Assembly (NCBI GenBank): GCA_051530055.1
Contig: CM121342.1
Location: 1,240,001-1,304,000 of the forward strand
Direction of reading: 5' to 3'
Source: Neoechinorhynchus agilis
Taxonomy: Eukaryota; Acanthocephala
Length of the DNA stretch: 64,000 nucleotides
In this document: in pieces, positions 23,511 to 35,945 of the stretch
Position numbering within the stretch: position 1 is the stretch's first letter
Layout: each line of letters starts with the position of its first letter
Notes under the pieces: generated by a model
The model's input: the letters and a program-made list of their open reading frames with translations, nothing else
Database searches by the model: none
Told to the model about the DNA's origin: nothing
Position numbers and translations under genes: made by a program

Positions 23511-24290
23511 GTTGGCATTTCGAAAGTCGGCATTGGCCGAGCGTGCCACTCGGGATGCTCTGTTGTTGCTGAGTTGCTTGAAGGATTTGGTGAGCTCCTT
23601 ATAACTTTGGGGATCCATAGTTGTGCAGGTATGCGAGCAATTTTCTCTAGACAGTTGGGCAAAACGTCCCTTCAAGCGTTGACGGATCATGGCATAAACC
23701 TACACTTCCCTAAGAGTGCATTTTGTTCTTGCCGGGCTGTGAGTATCACGGGTAGCGGCATGGAAGTCGTAGATTTTGGATCTTCTGGTCGTTGTTGTCG
23801 AATCAGTCTTCGAGACGCCTCTTGACGAAGCCGAGTTCCGTCTATGCGGCTGCGCGAACAACGGTTTTCAGGGTGATCCAGTCGGATAGTCGGACACAAG
23901 ATAGTCTTTGTGGTCGAATCAAACTTCCATAGAGGAAACGTCGTGGTTTGGACTTGACATGTTGAGCATTGGGAAGGATTTTGCAAAAACTTCAATCCTT
24001 CACTCTCGTAATGGCGTAGTCGGGGAGATACCAGTGATCCCAGCTCGGATGTATCCGAGAGGTGGAAAAGGGCATTAGTGATAAATAGTCCATTTTCGGC
24101 ACGAGAAATAGATTGCCAATTGCATTTCCTTTTTCAATTTCATGCTTTCCGATGTTCCACGTTTCGTATTTTTACCCGACTCGGGCATTGAAATCGTCCA
24201 GAGTGAGGAGTTTGAGCCAGTTTGTCGGTGTTGAATTCCGATGTTGGTGAGTCTTTGTTTAATGTCACGGACGACGGTGCTCCTGATAAC
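23433..24290 (-). mobile_element. LINE fragment: apurinic endonuclease tail and linker
   Basis: On the minus strand, starting near 24,280 and running left, frames give LLTLDDFNARVG, the exonuclease-endonuclease-phosphatase motif of LINE ORF2, then a NALF-like stretch, then KRRLEDWFDNNDQKIQNL. The last is characteristic of the segment after the endonuclease in LINEs often annotated as craniofacial development protein 2-like. Farther left is the MIRQRLKGRFAQLSREN segment seen also at 16.8 kb. Several frame changes and stops interrupt it. The RT domain itself is absent. Confidence 0.7.
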
Positions 24291-24486
24291 AAAATCAACT
24301 CGCCTGATAGCTTCGTAATCTCATTTGGGTCAAGTTTCTCTCATCTTAGACCTTAAAATAATTCTCAAATTTGCCAAATCATCATTCGTATTATTGTAGT
24401 CATCGAAATTCCTCTTTGAAGCTTCATGAAATTCTGTTGTCATAGCGATCGAAACGCAATCGTAAAGATTTAACTCTTTAGATCAG

Positions 24487-25329
24487 ATGTACTGTGATCA
24501 GATTATTGAGGGAAAATTAGTCCTCTGCCCTTGGGATATCGACGAATTGACCAAGATTTTATTGGAAGCTCCACAAGAGACATCGAAGATTGTCATATTC
24601 GTGAAAGGTTATTCTGTAATATCTCAAATAGTCATTCGAGATCTAAAGACGCCTGTAATAATTTGCGTCGATGTAGAAATAGTACGCGAGGCTACTAAGA
24701 AGTTCCATATAAAGAAGTTTCCAACTGTTGTTTCGATGTGCTGCGGTAGAGAAACTGCCCGTTTCACAGGAATGAAACCTCGCCCGTATTATGAAAGATT
24801 TCTTAATGAGTATTTCAGGAAATCAAATGTATGTGCACCACACAATGTAATCGAAATCACGGTCATGTCCATGATTACTAATCTTATGGACGATCTAAGT
24901 TCAAAAAAACCATTACTTGTCGTTGATTTCTACTCTGATTGGTGCCAATTCTGCTCAATGATGAGTGTTGTTCTTGAAGATTTGTCCATCGAACGGCAAG
25001 ATGTTATGTTCTGTAAATTGAATGTTGATTTACCTCTGGGTTCTCTAATGGCCAAAAAGCTCGGCATTTTTTCTCTACCAACCATCGATCTAATTACCAA
25101 TAGGAGTCTAATGCCTAAGGGAAAAAATTTACGTATTCTTCGCTTCCCGGGAAAAGAAGTCCCTTATGTTAGGGTAGCGAGCCGCACTGGATATCAAACG
25201 AAGGCTGAGTTAAGTTCATGCATCGACGAGGCAATTGAACAGATTCGGAATAGGAGCAAAATTGGTAGATTAGTTTGTAACGTGATGCGTTCCTTTGAAA
25301 GACTAAGTGTCTGGTTGTCACATAAATAA
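24487..25329 (+). CDS. Tandem thioredoxin-fold protein, PDI/TXNDC-like
   Basis: A single open exon of 280 residues. Residues 1-110 form a thioredoxin-like domain without a CxxC motif but with the proline-containing turn KKFPTV near residue 79. Residues 140-245 form a second thioredoxin domain with VVDFYSDWCQFCSMM (active site WCQFC at 152-156), the buried partner strand MFCKLNVD and the cis-proline LGIFSLPTID at residue 198. The second domain could therefore carry out thiol-disulfide exchange. No signal peptide and no KDEL-type tail are present, so a cytosolic or mitochondrial location is more likely than ER. It is intact and lies between the two copies of a segmental duplication, in a region otherwise full of relics. 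Start chosen as the first ATG of the open frame; an upstream non-coding exon is possible. Confidence 0.8.
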   Translation: MYCDQIIEGKLVLCPWDIDELTKILLEAPQETSKIVIFVKGYSVISQIVIRDLKTPVIICVDVEIVREATKKFHIKKFPTVVSMCCGRETARFTGMKPRPYYERFLNEYFRKSNVCAPHNVIEITVMSMITNLMDDLSSKKPLLVVDFYSDWCQFCSMMSVVLEDLSIERQDVMFCKLNVDLPLGSLMAKKLGIFSLPTIDLITNRSLMPKGKNLRILRFPGKEVPYVRVASRTGYQTKAELSSCIDEAIEQIRNRSKIGRLVCNVMRSFERLSVWLSHK

Positions 25330-26696
25330 ACTTCCATTCTTTGTTCGTCTATAATTTCGGTTCTTAAATATTACTGGCAAGCCGGTTCTATTATCGGTGT
25401 TGCTTCATGCCAATAAGGAAAACTAAAAAGCCGAGTAAGGGATGTAATAATCTGAATTTAATTTTAATTCTTATATTAAGCTACAGCCTGTAATTACTGC
25501 TCGTTCATTTGCTCCAATGGGTGCATTTTCCATCAAATTCACTTTGATTATTTAATTTCCGAAAGTTTAGTTTGACGAACATCCAGGAAATAAAGACCTG
25601 CTTCTCGGAATGTAAAAAGTGCCATTCCACTTCCGCTTTTCAAACATAGGATCTCTACAATGATCGTGAAATAAAAGTTAATAATTGCCGTAAAAATTTC
25701 ATTAGCGTACATGGGGATTCGAAGCTCGAACGAAATTTGTTTTGGAACAGATTGAATACTGTTAATCTATGCGAATTTTTGTCTCCGATCGTGGAAAATA
25801 GCAGTTGCCAAAGTTATATTCAAAGGTTAGAAGATGACGAACACATTAGAATGTGCTAAAAAGCTTTCTTCTAATTCGAAAGCTTTCAATTTAAGGACTA
25901 TGTAAGCAAAGCTTATATAAAATTTTATCTATCCGTGGCCGACTGATTTCTGTTTTAGTTCATTGAAAGATATTGAATGATATTCGATTTCCTTTCACTG
26001 TAGTGTAATCTCTTAAAAAATTTAACCCCATTTTAAAGCACGCGTAGAACGCCTTTATTTAAAAATCCCTCTATGGAATCGGAAATTTCGATAAAAACAT
26101 TGGCGAAGTATTTCACGTTTTACGAATTTCAATGACAATGATTATGCGAGATTAAAAGTTAGGACTCTATTAACATTAAGTATTTACACGAATTGTGTTT
26201 TTCCGATAAAGTTTGATCCTGCAAAAAATGCACTTCCCTTCTTGTTGTATTCTTTTATTTTAAACAACATTTAAAAAAACTCTAATTGAATTATTCGGTA
26301 TTTTGTGGTAGCTTTTAAGCATTGTTTGCAAAAATATTTTTTTCGTTATATTGCATTTTTAGAGATCACTGCTCAAATCGCAGTTAAATCGCTTTCTTGA
26401 TTTTTAATTGGTTACACATTTGTCACGTTTTTATGGCTACGAATAGGCGTTTATCTAAGCGATTAATGTTAAATTGCCCATTATTTTTTTATAACGTTTT
26501 TCGATTGTTTGGCACGGCGTTCTGTGCTTATGTGTGAAATTGAGCAAATATTATTTCGTTTCATGATCTTGGTCATTTAACTATGCTGAGATGGTTAAAT
26601 GCGAATTTAGAACATGTCGAGAATTAAAAGAGGTTCAAACAATTAAAACGTTAACAAATGTGTGTGCAAGCACTGGAACATGCGATTTGCCGGTGG
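25330..26696. other. AT-rich intergenic region
   Basis: No gene or repeat that I can support. An AATAAA-type sequence directly after the thioredoxin-fold stop could serve as its poly(A) signal. Confidence 0.45.
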
Positions 26697-27149
26697 TTTT
26701 TGTGGTGGCTTTTCTTATTATTGGAGACGATCGCATGACTTACAATGTAATGATTTTGATTGCAACTGATCACCTTTGTGAACTTCTATCCCTTTATAGT
26801 CGACACTGCAAGGCATTTTACTTGCTTCAACATGAATCTCGTTTGCTTTTCTTAACATCTTTTTAAATTCACTAATATATTACTTTTCTATTTGAGAAGT
26901 TCTGTACTCGGATAATGATTTCCATTTTTAGAAGATTGCTCTTGAATCTCGGATCAATTATTCGCTCTTTATAACTTGAGTATCCGCCCCATTTATCTTT
27001 AATATTTTTTGAGTTCCTTGGCACGGTAGCTTTGAGATTTGAACTTTGTTCAGGACGCTGGACAACTTTACTAATTCTACTATTGACATTTTGATGAAGG
27101 CTGTTTAAAAATACGAATGCTGATTGTTTAGACTTCTCCTATTAAAATG

Positions 27150-27376
27150 ATCATCAATTTGATTATTATTAAATAGTCGCTTCCGACTAAGTATTGATAA
27201 GGGTTCTTGTATTTCTTAATCTCGTAATTGGATTGACGGGAACGAGATAGATGCAAGGTTGTACGTCTTGTCATTGGAGCCGTACTTATCCTTCTGCTTT
27301 GTTCTCGAACTACGTCAACTCTTTGTGCCATAGCCTTGAGGTTGCCTTGCTTCATATAATCCTTGACTTTGGAAAG
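27150..27376 (-). CDS. Exon-like segment present only in copy B
   Basis: The minus strand has TTTTCTAG followed at once by an open frame of about 75 codons: SKVKDYMKQGNLKAMAQRV, then a basic, Ser/Arg/Thr-rich run (MTRRTTLHLSRSRQSN). It is preceded by sequence that resembles a normal intron end, so it may be a host or element exon. It lies wholly inside the block missing from copy A. No family recognised. Confidence 0.35.
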
Positions 27377-27761
27377 CTAGAAAATCGGATTAAAATTGAT
27401 TTATTTTCCTAACTTCAAATTTCTACGTTTATTAGAAAAAAATATATTAAAATCAAAAATAATTGAAAACCTATTAGCTAACAAGACGCTTAAAAGCTGT
27501 CAAAATATTGATATTTGTCGCAACAAATTCACAACACTGGCATTATTCGCGTTCTGCATAAATATTTGCTAGCATCAAATACTTGTTGTTGATAACAATA
27601 ATATTTTCTGTTTTGCAAGCTATCTCAATTCTTCGTAGATACATTCACCGACTACTGCCTTTATCTTCGAAGAAAAACGATGGATGTTCGAGGAACGCTC
27701 TCTAATGCTAAATTTTCTGTCGAGCGTTGTTGCGAATAACTTACCTTATTAAAAATTATTA

Positions 27762-28187
27762 TTGTTTAATTTAACGTCGATTGGACTTTGTATAGCTGAT
27801 AAAATAATCGGTTATTGTTCAAAGTCAACAAACGATCGAATAGCTTGTGTCAACGTCGAAATTGGAACTTGTCAAGAAGCAAAGCAATGGAAAGGCACGA
27901 CTTTTACAACTTTTGCAACACCAATGCTCAACCAAATCTTGGGCACCCGCATTCATGTGAAAGCAAGAACCCAATTCCCAGATCAAATCTTACCTCTTGA
28001 CCGTTCTGATATTGTCGTCGGCCTGGCAGATTCAATTACAATGAAACACCTGCCAATATCCGGAGTATCGACTGCAATCAGGGAGGTTATTTGCCTAACA
28101 GTTCGGGCTCCTTTTGTGGAACCAAGCACAAAAGATCGCAGTAACAACCGCATCCTAGAGCCTCCTCAAAGGGGTTCGACGTCCTAA
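27762..28187 (+). CDS. Unassigned 141-residue ORF, copy B
   Basis: Differs from the copy A frame (18,213-18,638) by about two nucleotides, one silent-looking region aside, and is open over the same length. It lies just before satellite array B. Function not recognised; coding status uncertain. Confidence 0.35.
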   Translation: MFNLTSIGLCIADKIIGYCSKSTNDRIACVNVEIGTCQEAKQWKGTTFTTFATPMLNQILGTRIHVKARTQFPDQILPLDRSDIVVGLADSITMKHLPISGVSTAIREVICLTVRAPFVEPSTKDRSNNRILEPPQRGSTS

Positions 28188-28289
28188 ATCCTCATTAGAA
28201 TATTCTTTACATGGTCAGTTATTAACCGAGGTATTTACACACTGCAATATCCTCGATCCTTCTATGACGATTAAACGTAGTTGTCGTTT

Positions 28290-31200
28290 CCGAATCGAAA
28301 TGTATCCTTTCCCGATCATATCGACTAATGATATTGTATTGGAAATCCAATATTTCATTACACGGCTCTCTGCTGAAACGACCACGACTCAATTACCGAC
28401 AATTGCCGCACCGAGACGTCAAATGAGATCGTCAGCGTGAGAATCTTCGAATAACATTAGAATTAAATTATTAAAATCCGACTATAGTAGAAGCCCGGGG
28501 CCATTGACTATGTTCGTTCTCTTCGTCATCTTTAAGCCTTTCCAATTCATCAATTGAACTGCCCCAACCATCTCTATCTTCTACGTCAACAGTTCCCGCG
28601 CTTCGTTTTCGAATGTTCCTTGATCTCGGTGATTTATGTTCGTTCTCTTCGTCATCTTTCAGGACTCCAAATTCATCAATTGAACTTCCCTAATCGCTAT
28701 AATCCTCTTCATCAGCATTTCACGCAGCTCGTTTGCGAATTTCATTCAATCTCTATGATTTATATTCGTGCTCGCCGTCATTTTTAAGCGTTCCCAAGGC
28801 ATCAAATAAACTTCTTCAAGCATCTTGATTATCATCGTCAATTATTACTGTGTTTCGTTCTTTGATTCCCTTTATCCTCTGGATTTCATGTTTAGTCCTC
28901 GTTTCCGAATCGAAATGTGTCCTTTCCCGATCATATCGACTAATGATATTGTATTGGAAATCCAATATTTCATTACACGGCTCTCCAACTCGAGATTTAC
29001 TCTACACTTCGGTGTCATTTTTAGAATTTCGCCACTCTGCTGAAACGTCCACGACTCTATCACCGACAATTGCTGCACCGAGACGTCAAACGAGATCGTC
29101 AGCGTGAGAATCTTCGAATAACATTAGAATTAAATTATTAAAATCCGATTATAGTAGAAGCCCGGGGCCATTGACTATGTTCGTTCTCTTGGTCATCTTT
29201 AAGCTCTTCAATCATCAATCGAAACTCGCCCCAGCCACCTCTATCTTTACGCCGGCCAGCTCCCGCGCTTCGTTTTCGAAACGTTCCTTGATCTCGGTGA
29301 TTTATGTTCGTTCTCTTCGTCATCTTTCAGACTCAAATTCATCAATTGAACTTCCCTAATCGCTTAAATCCTTTCATCTGCATTTCACGCAGCTCGTTTG
29401 CGAATTTCCGTTCAATCTCTGTGATTTATATTCGTGCTGTCATTTTTAAGCGTTCCTAAGGCATCAAATAAACTTCTTCAAGCGTCTTGATTATCAATCA
29501 TTACTGTGTTTCGTTCTTTGATTCCTTTTATCCTCTGGATTTCATGTTTAGTCCCCGTTTCCGAATCGAAATGTGTCCTTTAGCGATCATATCGACTAAT
29601 GATATTGTATTGGAAATCCAATATTTCATTACACGGCTCTCCAACTCGAGATTTACACTACACTTCGGTGTCATTTTTAGAAGTTCGCCACTCTGCTGAA
29701 ACGTCCACCACTCTATCACCGACAATTGCTGCACCGAGACGTCAAACGAGATCGTCAGCGTGAGAATCTTCGAATAACATTAGAATTAAATTATTAAAAT
29801 AGGATTATAGTAGAAGCCCGGGGCCATTGACTATGTTCGTTTTCTTGGTCATCTTTAAGCCTTTCCAATTCATCAATTGAACTGCCCCAACCATCTCTAT
29901 CTTTTACGTCAACAGTTCCCGCGCTTCGTTTTCGAATGTTCTTTGATCTCGGTGATTTATGTTCGTTCTCTTCGTCATCTTTCAGGACTCTAAATTCATC
30001 AATTGAACTTCATTAATCGCTTTAATCCTCTTCATCTGCATTTCACGCAGCTCGTTTGCGAATTTCATTCAATCTCTGTGATTTATATTCGTGCTCGCCG
30101 TCATTTTTAAGCGTTCCCAAGGCATCAAATAAACTTCTTCAAGCGTCTTGATTATCATCGTCAACTATTACTGTGTTTCGTTCTTTGATTCTTTTTATCC
30201 TCTTTTCATGTTTAGTCCTCGTTTCCGAACTGAAACGTGCCCTTTCCCGATCATATCGATCATCGATATTGTATTGGAAATCCAAACATTTCATTACACG
30301 GCACTCCAACTCGAGATTTACTCTACACTTCGGTGTCATTTTTAGAAGTTCGCCACTCTGCTGAAACGTCCACGACTCTATCACCGACAATTGCTGCACC
30401 GAGACGTCAAATGAGATCGTCAGCGTGAGAATCTTCGACTAACATTAGAATTAAATTATTAAAATCCGATTATGGTAGAAGCCCGGGGCCATTGACTATG
30501 TTCGTTTTCTTGGTCATCTTTAAGCCTTTCCAATTCATCAATTGAACTGCCCCAACCACCTCTATCTTCTACGTCAACAGTTCCCGCGCTTCGTTTTCGA
30601 ATGTTCTTTGATCTCGGTGATTTATGTTCGTTCTCTTCGTCATCTTTCAGGACTCTAAATTCATCAATTGAACTTCCCTAATCGCTTTAATCCTTTTCAT
30701 CTGCATTTCACGCAGCTCGTTTGCGAATTTCATTCAATCTCTGTGATTTATATTCGTGCTCGCCGTCATTTTTAAGCGTTCCCAAGGCATCAAATAAACT
30801 TCTTCAAGCGTCTTGATTATCATCGTCAACTATTACTGTGTTTCGTTCTTTGATTCCTTTTATCCTCTGGACTTCATGTTTAGTCCTCGTTTCCGAATCG
30901 AAATGTGTCAATTCCCGATCATATCGACTAATGATATTGTATTGGAAATTCAATATTTCATTACACGGCTCTCCAACTCGAGATTTACTCTACACTTCGG
31001 TGTCCTTTTTAGAAGTTCGCCACTCTGCTGAAACGTCCACGACTCTATCACCGACAATTGCTGCACCGAGACGTCAAACGAGATCGTCAGCGTGAGAATC
31101 TTCGAATAACATTAGAATTAAATTATTAAAATCCGATTATAGTAGAAGCCCGGGGCCATTGACTATGTTCGTTCTCTTGGTCATCTTTAAGCCTTTCCAA

Positions 31201-34057
31201 TTCATCAATTGAACTGCCCCAGCCATCTATTTCTTTTACGTCAACAGTTCCCGCGCTTCGTTTTCGAATGTTCCTTGATCTCGGTGATTTATGTTGGTTC
31301 TCTTCGTCATCTTTCAGGACTCCAAATTCATCAATTGAACTTCCCTAATCGCTATAATCCTCTTCATCTGCATTTCACGCAGCTCGTTTGCGAATTTCAT
31401 TCAATCTCTGTGATTTATATTCGTGCTCGCCGTCATTTTTAAGCGTTCCCAAGGCATCAAATAAACTTCTTCAAGCGTCCTGATTATCATCTTCAACTAT
31501 TACTGTGTTTCGTTCTTTGATTCCTTTTATCCTCTGGATTTCATGTTTAGTCCTCGTTTCCGAATCGAAATGTGCCTTTCCTCGATCATATCGATTTCAT
31601 CGATATTGTATTGGAAATCCAATATTTCATTACACGGTTCTCCAACTCGAGATTTACTCTACACTTCGGTGTCATTTTTAGAAGTTCGCCACTCTGCTGA
31701 AACGTCCGCGACTCTATCACCGACAATTGCCTCACCCAGACGTCAAATGAGATCGTCAGCGTGAGAATCTTCGAATAACATTAGAATTAAATTATTAAAA
31801 TCCGCTGATTATGGTGAAGCTCGGGGCCATTGACTATGTCGTTCTCTTTGTCATCTTTAAGCCTTTCCCAATTCATCAATTGAACTGCCTCAACCATCTC
31901 TATCATCTACGTCAACAGTTCCCGCGCTTCGTTTTCGAATGTTCTTTGATCTCGGTGATTTATGTTCGTTCTCTTCGTCATCTTTCAGATCAAATTCATC
32001 AATTGAACTTCCCTAATCGCTTTAATCTCTTCATCTGCATTTCACGCAGCTCGTTTGCGAATTTCATTCAATCTCTGTGATTTATGTTCGTGCTCGCCGC
32101 CATTTTTAAGCGTTCCCAAGGCATCAAATAAACTTCTTCAAGCGTCTTGATTATCATCGTCAACTATTACTGTGTTTCGTTCTTTGATTCCTTTTATCCT
32201 CTTGATTTCATGTTTAGTCCTCGTTTCCGAATCGAAATGTGCCCTTTCCCGATCATATCGACTAATGATATCGTATTGGAAATCCAATATTTCATTACAC
32301 GGCTCTCCAACTCGAGATTTACTCTACACTTCGGTGTCATTTTTAGAAGTTCGCCACTCTGCTGAAACGTCCACGACTCTATCACCGACAATTGCTGCAC
32401 CGAGACGTCAAACGAGATCGTCAGCGTGAGAATCTTCGAATAACATTAGAATTAAATTATTAAAATCCGATTATGGTAGAAGCCCGGGGCCATTGACTAT
32501 GTTCGTTCTGTTGGTCATCTTTAAGCCTTTCCAATTCATCAATTGAACTTCCCCAGCAATCTCTATCTTTTACGTCAACAGTTCCCGCGCTTCGTTTTCG
32601 AATGTTCTTTGATCTCGGTGATTTATGTTCGTTCTCTTCGTCATCTTTCAGGACTCCAAATTCATCAATTGAACTTCCCTAATCGCTATAATCCTCTTCA
32701 TCAGCATTTCACGCAGCTCGTTTGCGAATTTCATTCAATCTCTGTGATTTATATTCGTGCTCGCCGTCATTTTTAAGCGTTCCCAAGGCATCAAATAAAC
32801 TTCTTCAAGCATCTTGATTATATCGTCAATTATTACTGTGTTTCGTTCTTTGATTCCTTTTATCCTCTGGATTTCATGTTTAGTCCTCGTTTCTGAATCG
32901 AAATGTGTCCTATCTCGACCATATCGACTAATGATATTGTATTGCAAATCCAACATTTGATTACACGGTTCTCAAACTCGAGATTTATTCAATACTTCGG
33001 TGTCATTTTTAGAAGTTCGCAACACTGCTGAAACGTCCACGACTCTATCATGGACTATTGCCTCATCGAGACGTCAAACGAGATCGTCAGCGTGAGAATC
33101 TTCGAATAACATTAGAAATAAATTATTAAAATCCGATTATAGTAGAAGCTCGGGGCCATTGACTATGTTCGTTCTCTTTGTCATCTTTTAAGCCTTCACC
33201 CATCAATTGAACTGCCCCAGCCATCTCTATCTTTTACGTCAACAGTTCCCGCGCTTCGTTTTCGAATGTTCCTTGATCTCGGTGATTTATGTTCGTTCTC
33301 TTCGTCATCTTTCAGGACTCCAAATTCATCAATTGAACTTCCCTAATCGCCTTAATCCTCTTCATCTGCATTTCACGCAGCTCGTTTGCGAATTTCATTC
33401 AATCTCTGTGATTTATATTCGTGCTCGCCGTCATTTTAAAGCGTTCCCAAGGCATCAATAAACTTCTTCGTCTTGATTATCATCGTCAATTATTACTGTG
33501 TTTCGTTCTTTGATTCTCTTTATCCTCTGGATTCTGGCGTTTGGGTCCTCGTTTCCGAATCGAAATGTGTCCTTTCCGATCATATCGACTAATGATATTG
33601 TATTGGAAATCCAATATTTCATTACACGGCTCTCCAACTCGAGATTTACTCTACACTTCGGTGTCATTTTTAGAAGTTGGCCACTCTGCTGAAACGTCCA
33701 CCACTCTATCACCGACAATTGCTGCACCGAGACGTCAAACGAGATCGTCAGCGTGAGAATCTTCGAATAACATTAGAATTAAATTATTAAAATAGGATTA
33801 TAGTAGAAGCCCGGGGCCATTGACTATGTTCGTTTTCTTGGTCATCTTTAAGCCTTTCCAATTCATCAATTGAACTGCCCCAACCATCTCTATCTTCTAC
33901 GTCAACAGTTCCCGCGCTTCGTTTTCGAATGTTCCTTGATCTCGGTGATTTATGTTCGTTCTCTTCGTCATCTTTCAGGACTCCAAATTCATCAATTGAA
34001 CTTCCCTAATCGCTTTAATCCTCTTCATCAAAATTTCACGCAGCTCGTTTGCGAATT
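28290..34057 (-). repeat. 667-bp satellite array B with coding-like minus strand
   Basis: The same satellite as 18,744-22,625. The landmark AGAAGCCCGGGGCCATTGAC (or near variants) occurs at about 28,493, 29,158, 29,816, 30,479, 31,146, 31,817, 32,479, 33,146 and 33,809, giving spacings of 658-671 bp. Units near 29.2, 31.8 and 33.0 kb are more diverged than those in array A. The minus-strand threefold sub-repeat (IDEF/IDEL, LKDD, ENEHKS) is present in each unit. Confidence 0.95.
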
Positions 34058-34946
34058 TCTAATCTTAATGAAATATTGTGGTAAATTCAAATGGATGTTA
34101 AGTAAATAATTAAAAATTAGTCCATATCATCATGATTAGAGAAAACAAATGTGAGCTCATAAGAAAAATCGATTCAACGGATTGCATGGGATTTTAGTCT
34201 TTCAGTCATGTTATGAATATGCTTTTTATTTCTAGAGATAAAGTTATAAATGTCAATAAAAATTTTGTTTGTACTTTTATGCCTAATTTCGCAAAGATCG
34301 ATTTCATTAAAATTTCAGGTGTAATAGTTCAAATCTCACAATGTCCAAATTATGACGCGGAAAGACGGAAATTTTGCAGGAAAAAGGTACTGGGTGTTAT
34401 CCCCGAAAATTTTAGATTAGGAATTCCGATGGCAATTTGCTCTAAATTTAAGAAGTTTTAGCCATTGACCCAACATCAAATCAACTGTTAATCGAATCTA
34501 TTTGTGATGACGATCAACAAAAAAGCGATTATCGATGGTGATGTTCTAATTTTTGTCCGTTCGGAAGATTAGCTGTCGAGAGGCATCTTGATTTATGCAA
34601 AGCAATGAAAAGATCCTGAAATATTATCATTCTAGTCAAAAGAAGTTGATGTTGCATTTGCGGAGATGCAAAATTATTACGTTCCGGATCATCTACAAAG
34701 GGAAATATTGGCAGTGAAATTCAATTGATTGGACTTATTGGTTTATAATCAATATCGATTGGAAATGAGGGAGATTAATGATAGCCCCTTTTATTTTGAG
34801 AGTGGAAAATACAAGCCACCGGATTAAGCACCTCGGGTATCAAGATAATCTTGTAAGCGTTGGGTGGGTTATTCTATCTTCGTAGCTGATAAACCTTCAG
34901 TCGTAAGGTTGTTGTTTTCCGCACTTTCATCCGAATCGATAAGCAT
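34058..34946 (+). repeat. Right flank of segmental duplication B
   Basis: Matches 22,626-23,510 with scattered substitutions and a few small indels. It carries the same exon-like ORF (34,213-34,461), still open. After 34,946 the two copies diverge: copy A runs into LINE sequence and copy B into a Penelope relic. Confidence 0.85.
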
Positions 34947-34949
34947 TTG

Positions 34950-35500
34950 GACGTTTAAGCGGTGGGGCAGAAAGAGCGGAGATGGAACGCTCCAGGAAAA
35001 TGTTTAAAAGAATGAGTTAGAGAACAGCACATTGTGGGACATCGTTGTTGATAGCTGGGGTGTTCGAAGCAATGCTCCCTATTTCTATAATTTGTAATTC
35101 TCAATGGCGAATTGTAACACACTCGAGATTTCTTGAACTCTTCATTGCGAATTTTCAAGGCCTCAGCCTCTTTGTCAAGCATCTAAAAATGGATGTGGTG
35201 GGGGTTCGGGTGAGCGGGACTGTCGACTCCCGAGGTGATGTTTCACCCCCGACGCAACAGACCCTTGGAGATTCCTCGTCGTAAGTGTTCCCTTCCACCG
35301 TGTCCTCCGTGCCAATGAGCGAAGCCTCTTTTATCAACCTTTGTTCAATCACGCTATCAACAACGACCACAGAATCGATTTTGAAAACGCGTGTACAAGT
35401 TGCTTGACTCTTTTTCGCATTCCCTGTTTTGTTTGTCCAACATAGACCTGGTCACAATCCTTACAGGGTATCGAATATACCACGCATCAATTTTCCATAA
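34950..35500 (-). mobile_element. Penelope-like element relic: GIY-YIG endonuclease
   Basis: On the minus strand near 35,480-35,390 the endonuclease start reads CVVYSIPCKDCDQVYVGQTK, with VYSI (GIY position), the CxxC pair and YVG (YIG position). Near 35,180 the later segment MLDKEAEALKIRNEEFKKS fits the conserved helix near the end of the nuclease, where Penelope elements have a DKE-type motif. The fragment ends beside the boundary of duplication copy B. The reading is interrupted by frame changes. Confidence 0.75.
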
Positions 35501-35503
35501 GCT

Positions 35504-35945
35504 GTGATGGTTTCACTTTCAATATCCCGCTATGCCAAGAAATTGTTCAACCTAGGATGTCAAAGATGGAAACAGCCGACGCATGATAATCGATTGTTCA
35601 ATTGGTCGAGTATACTCGAGCATCATACGTTAAGGATAACCCGCCATTCGTTTAAGCAATCGGAAAATACGATTCTCGCAACTTCCTTTGGACGGCAGAT
35701 TCACGGCGCTATTTACGAATGTACCGATAAAGGAAACAACTATCTTGGCCGTGGATTTACTTTCGAAACGATGTTTGGATCCCAAGCTGGATATGGATGA
35801 TTGGTTAGTACTGATTGATCATTGCACGACGTGTTCTCATTCGAAGGAAAATTCTACGACTAGACGAACGGATTTGTAATGGGATCACCGTTAGGACCAG
35901 CGTTGGCCAACATCTATATGATCGAATATGAGAAGCAACTGAGGT
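35504..35945 (+). mobile_element. Penelope-like element relic: reverse transcriptase core
   Basis: Plus-strand peptides include LFTNVPIKET (RT motif following the first catalytic aspartate region) and, in another frame, GFVMGSPLGPALANIYMIEY (the MGSPLGP-LANI hallmark of Penelope RT). It lies in opposite orientation to the adjacent endonuclease relic, so these are two different insertions. It stops abruptly at the Ty3/gypsy fossil. Confidence 0.8.

Larger units (their letters stand above)
26697..34946 (+). repeat. Segmental duplication, copy B
   Basis: The counterpart of 17,694-23,510 in direct orientation. It is longer by about three to four satellite units and by two blocks: about 131 bp (26,729-26,858) and about 410 bp (27,116-27,525). 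Junctions of the second block are clean against copy A (GCTGTTTAAAAATAC on the left, AAATTCACAACACTGGCATT on the right), so it was lost from A or gained by B after or at duplication. Confidence 0.95.

Noticed and set aside
26591-26866. 91-residue plus ORF
   Set aside because: It runs across the edge of the segmental duplication and has no homologous frame in copy A; most likely chance.
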